A stretch of 34,629 bases of DNA from Desulfurobacteriaceae bacterium (GTDB lineage Bacteria > Aquificota > Aquificia > Desulfurobacteriales > Desulfurobacteriaceae): positions 1-34,629 of the forward strand of contig JALWGN010000055.1 in the NCBI GenBank assembly GCA_027013575.1, read 5' to 3'. Each line of letters starts with the position of its first letter. Position 1 is the first letter of the stretch. Both the position numbers and the translations under genes were made by a program. Below the pieces are notes generated by a model. The model was given only the letters and a program-made list of their open reading frames with translations, was not told where the DNA came from and did no database searches. Below are positions 32,194-34,629 of this stretch, in pieces.

Positions 32194-33609
32194 GTGAACA
32201 TTAACTACTTAGCAGCAACAATGGTTTTAGCCTTAACGGGAGCCTTTCTTCCCGTTATTAACAGGCTTTTCAGGATATCGGGGATACAGGGAGCTCTCAT
32301 CTCCTCTATAGGTTACATTGTTTCTCTCTTCCTCGTTCTCATCTCGGGGGAGGGAAGGAGCGTTCTGAAGGGATTTTTCACCACTGATCCGGTCTCCATT
32401 CTGGTGGGAGCTCTCGTTTTGGTCTCCTCCTGGATGGTTATGCTGGTTGTCTACTGGATTACAGAGAAGGATAAGTTCGTAAACGAGCTTATCTCGGCGC
32501 TTATGATATCTACCGCCGGAGCTCTCCTCCTCATCAGCGCCAACAACTTTATCTCCCTTATTATTGCAATGGAACTGATGACGATGCCCACCTACCTGAT
32601 GGTTCTCTTTGCCTTTGACGACAAGTCTTTTGAGGCAGGCGTTAAGTACTTCTTCAACGGAGCTCTGGCAGTTGGCTTTATGCTCTTTGGAATATCTCTC
32701 CTCTACGGAATGACCGGCAGCTTTGACTTTTCCGCTCTTGTTAAGAACCTCTTTTCAGACCCTCTGGTTGCCCTTGCAGCCGTCTTTATCTTTGCAGGTT
32801 TTGGCTTCAAAATTACGGCGTTTCCCTTCCACTTCTGGGGGCCTGACGTTTACGATGGGACCTGCCCCGGCGTTGCAGCTCTCCTTACAGGTATCTCAAA
32901 GAGTGCTGCCTTTATAGGTCTTATGAGGGTCGTTTACGAGGCTATTCCGGTTATTGCAGGCCACTTCCCCCTCATACTGGCGATTATCGCAGCACTCACT
33001 ATGACTGTAGGTAACCTTTTAGCCCTTGCCCAGAAGAGGGTTTCAAGGATTCTTGCCTACTCCTCCGTTGCCCACGCCGGCTACACGCTTGTAGCCTTTG
33101 CAGCTCTTTCTGTTCCACTGAGCGTTACAGGTATCATCTACCACTCCGTTGCCTACGTCTTTATGAAAACGGCGGCCTTCCTCTGCTTTGCAGTTCTCCT
33201 GTTCGTCTGGGGTGCGAGGACAATGGACGACTACAAAGGCCTTGGAAGGAGGGAGCCGCTGCTTGGAGCTCTCTTCCTCATCTTCCTCCTCTCACTTGCA
33301 GGTGTTCCGCCTATGGCAGGCTTTATCAGTAAGGTCTTTGTCTTTACGGCTGCCGTTGATGCAGGAATGACATGGCTGGCACTTATAGGTCTTCTCAACA
33401 GTGCCTTCTCGGTTGCCTACTACATCTGGATAGCAAAACAGATGTACCTTGAGGAGCCTACGCTTGAGAAGCCGATAAACGACTCACCGAACAAGAACTG
33501 GATACTCCTTCCACTTGCCGTTATGGCAGTTCTCCTCATACTCTTCGGTATCTGGATCAACCCCGTTGTTGACGCTTCTGCCGTTTACGCTGCAAAGGTT
33601 GGGTTTTAA
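32194..33609 (+). CDS. nuoN: Complex I antiporter-like subunit NuoN
   Basis: NuoN/ND2-type pump subunit, 471 residues. The helix-5 Glu is in LIIAMELMTMPTYLMVLFAF and the helix-7 Lys in FGFKITAFPFHFWGPDVYDGTCPGVAALLTGISKSAA. RILAYSSVAHAGYTLVA marks the second inverted repeat. It starts at GTG 32194 with GGGGGTAG upstream, 10 bp after nuoM. It is the last gene of the cluster and a terminator follows 4 bp after its stop. Confidence 0.97.
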   Translation: MNINYLAATMVLALTGAFLPVINRLFRISGIQGALISSIGYIVSLFLVLISGEGRSVLKGFFTTDPVSILVGALVLVSSWMVMLVVYWITEKDKFVNELISALMISTAGALLLISANNFISLIIAMELMTMPTYLMVLFAFDDKSFEAGVKYFFNGALAVGFMLFGISLLYGMTGSFDFSALVKNLFSDPLVALAAVFIFAGFGFKITAFPFHFWGPDVYDGTCPGVAALLTGISKSAAFIGLMRVVYEAIPVIAGHFPLILAIIAALTMTVGNLLALAQKRVSRILAYSSVAHAGYTLVAFAALSVPLSVTGIIYHSVAYVFMKTAAFLCFAVLLFVWGARTMDDYKGLGRREPLLGALFLIFLLSLAGVPPMAGFISKVFVFTAAVDAGMTWLALIGLLNSAFSVAYYIWIAKQMYLEEPTLEKPINDSPNKNWILLPLAVMAVLLILFGIWINPVVDASAVYAAKVGF

Positions 33610-33613
33610 CTTT

Positions 33614-33638
33614 AAAGGGGTGGAGCTCCGCCCCTTTT
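33614..33638 (+). terminator. Rho-independent terminator after nuoN
   Basis: AAAGGGG (33614-33620) pairs with CCCCTTT (33631-33637) around a GGAGCTCC palindrome at 33622-33629, followed by T and AA. It closes the nuo operon. Confidence 0.85.
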
Positions 33639-33651
33639 AACTCCCATCGTT

Positions 33652-33657
33652 TATAAT
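33652..33657 (+). promoter_or_regulatory. Candidate -10 element for the YhaM-like gene
   Basis: A perfect TATAAT, 14 bp after the nuo terminator and 32 bp before the GTG start. The context TATAATTCCCCAA resembles that of pyrH. No clear -35 is seen. Confidence 0.5.
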
Positions 33658-33689
33658 TCCCCAAACTCTTTGAAGAACAAGGAGAGAGT

Positions 33690-34629
33690 GTGCTTGTAAG
33701 GGACATTTACCGGTTGCCTGTGGGAGCTCCCTTCTCAGGGTACTTCGTAATTGAGCACGTAGAGATAAGAAAACACAGAACAGGAGAGCCCTTCTTACGG
33801 CTCGTTCTCTCAGACAAAACCGGAACCTTTCAGGCACTCTGGTGGAAACCCCCAAAAGACGCCGACTTAACAGTTTTCAAAAAAGGAGACGTAGTCTTTG
33901 TAGAGGGACACGTTGAGTACTTCAACGGAAACCTCCAGCCCAAACTTACCCAGATAAGGGTCGCCCGGGAAGGGGAGTACGACCCTAAAAAGTTCATCTG
34001 TGAAAGCAGATTCCCCGTTGAGGAGCAGTTTACACAGCTTTTAGAGCTGATAGAGTCCATAAACAACCCTTTTCTTAAAAAGCTCCTTGAGAGCTTTTTC
34101 TACGACGACCAGTTCGTTGAGGAATTCCTGAGAGCTCCTGCCGGCAAAACTATTCACCACGCCTGTATAGGTGGTCTATTGGAGCACACCCTGGGAGTTG
34201 CCGAAATCTGTGAAACTGTGGCTAAACGATACAAAAGCATAGACAGAGACCTCCTTATAACGGCAGCAATCCTCCACGACGTAGGAAAAGTTCACGAGTA
34301 CAGCGTAGAGACCGCAATAGACAGGACGGACGAGGGGATACTTTTAGGCCACCTCTACATGGGGTGTGAAATGGTTGCCTTTAAAATAGCCGAAATAGAG
34401 GGTTTCCCGAAGGAGCTCAAAACAAAACTCATCCACTGCATACTTGCCCACCACGGCCAGTACGAGCACGGCTCACCTAAGAAGCCCAAAACCCTTGAGG
34501 CCGTTGCTCTTGCTTACGCCGACGCTTTAGACTCTAAAGTGAAGGGCTTTGAAGAGTTTATAGAGAGAGAGCTGGGAGGGGAGAGAGGCTGGACAAAACG
34601 CCACTTTGCCTACGAGGTTCCGATATTCT
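33690..34629 (+). CDS. YhaM-like OB/HD-domain 3'-5' exoribonuclease (3' end cut by window)
   Basis: 313 residues are visible and the frame is still open at the window end; relatives are about 310-330 residues, so it is nearly complete. An N-terminal OB fold (about 15-95: GYFVIEHVEIRKHRTGEPFLRLVLSD, later GDVVFVEGHVEYFNG) precedes a metal-dependent HD domain. HD ligands visible are H166, the HD pair 196-197 in ILHDVGKVHEY, H221, the HH pair 254-255 in LAHHGQYEHGS and D278. This OB-HD pairing is that of YhaM/CBF1-type nucleases that trim RNA (and sometimes DNA) 3' ends. The start is GTG 33690 with GGAG at 33681-33684. Confidence 0.88.
   Translation, partial: MLVRDIYRLPVGAPFSGYFVIEHVEIRKHRTGEPFLRLVLSDKTGTFQALWWKPPKDADLTVFKKGDVVFVEGHVEYFNGNLQPKLTQIRVAREGEYDPKKFICESRFPVEEQFTQLLELIESINNPFLKKLLESFFYDDQFVEEFLRAPAGKTIHHACIGGLLEHTLGVAEICETVAKRYKSIDRDLLITAAILHDVGKVHEYSVETAIDRTDEGILLGHLYMGCEMVAFKIAEIEGFPKELKTKLIHCILAHHGQYEHGSPKKPKTLEAVALAYADALDSKVKGFEEFIERELGGERGWTKRHFAYEVPIF

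Noticed and set aside
31488-32201. A 237-codon open frame on the minus strand across nuoM
   Set aside because: It lies inside well-conserved nuoM, has a composition typical of antisense translation (many His, Asn, Lys and Cys), no ribosome binding site and no recognisable domain.

Overview
The window looks like the chromosome of a thermophilic, autotrophic bacterium of the Aquificota, most likely family Desulfurobacteriaceae and possibly Thermovibrio-like given a G+C content near 50% by eye. This placement is inference. It rests on the short EF-Ts, the Lys/Glu-rich proteins, an 11-subunit complex I cluster without an NADH module, and a citrate-lyase-like enzyme of the kind seen in CO2-fixing relatives. 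Coding density is very high and genes often overlap. I see no insertion sequence, prophage, CRISPR array, tRNA or rRNA.

Layout. 1-2940 (+): rpsB-tsf, a terminator, then pyrH-frr-ferredoxin and a second terminator. 2977-4305 (+): a protein with two HD domains, the second of HD-GYP type. 4302-7514 (-): an alaC-hom-pyrF operon. 7575-12014 (+): a cobalamin riboswitch followed by btuF-btuC-btuD-btuB-type B12 import genes and a terminator. 12016-13784 (+): an NDUFA9-like SDR overlapping a CitE/HpcH-family lyase. 13756-14998 (-): a small three-helix membrane protein and a LysR regulator. 14999-15590: a regulatory stretch around a cold-shock protein, with a candidate attenuator or small RNA upstream and a terminator hairpin downstream. 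15591-16841 (+): a DEAD-box RNA helicase. 16859-21260 (-): dnaE-accA. 21319-23946 (+): pstC-pstA-pstB behind Pho-box-like direct repeats. 23972-33638 (+): nuoA-B-C-D-H-I-J-K-L-M-N. 33652-end (+): a YhaM-like OB/HD nuclease cut by the window end.

How the genes work together. Much is core housekeeping: translation, DNA replication, fatty-acid initiation, nucleotide and amino-acid synthesis. The B12 operon is a self-contained uptake system under riboswitch control, except that TonB/ExbBD lie elsewhere. The nuo cluster builds the membrane arm and connecting arm of a proton-pumping complex I but no NuoE/F/G, so electrons must enter from something other than the usual NADH module.

The points most worth a second look are: (1) NuoD lacks the residues that hold the quinone head group in characterised complex I, and NuoA has lost a conserved acidic residue; (2) a promoter, a competing 10-nt pairing and a 16-bp terminator stand in front of csp; (3) the palindrome GGAGCTCC is strongly over-represented in all reading frames and in a terminator; (4) 11-bp-phased direct repeats occur at both the pst and nuo promoters.
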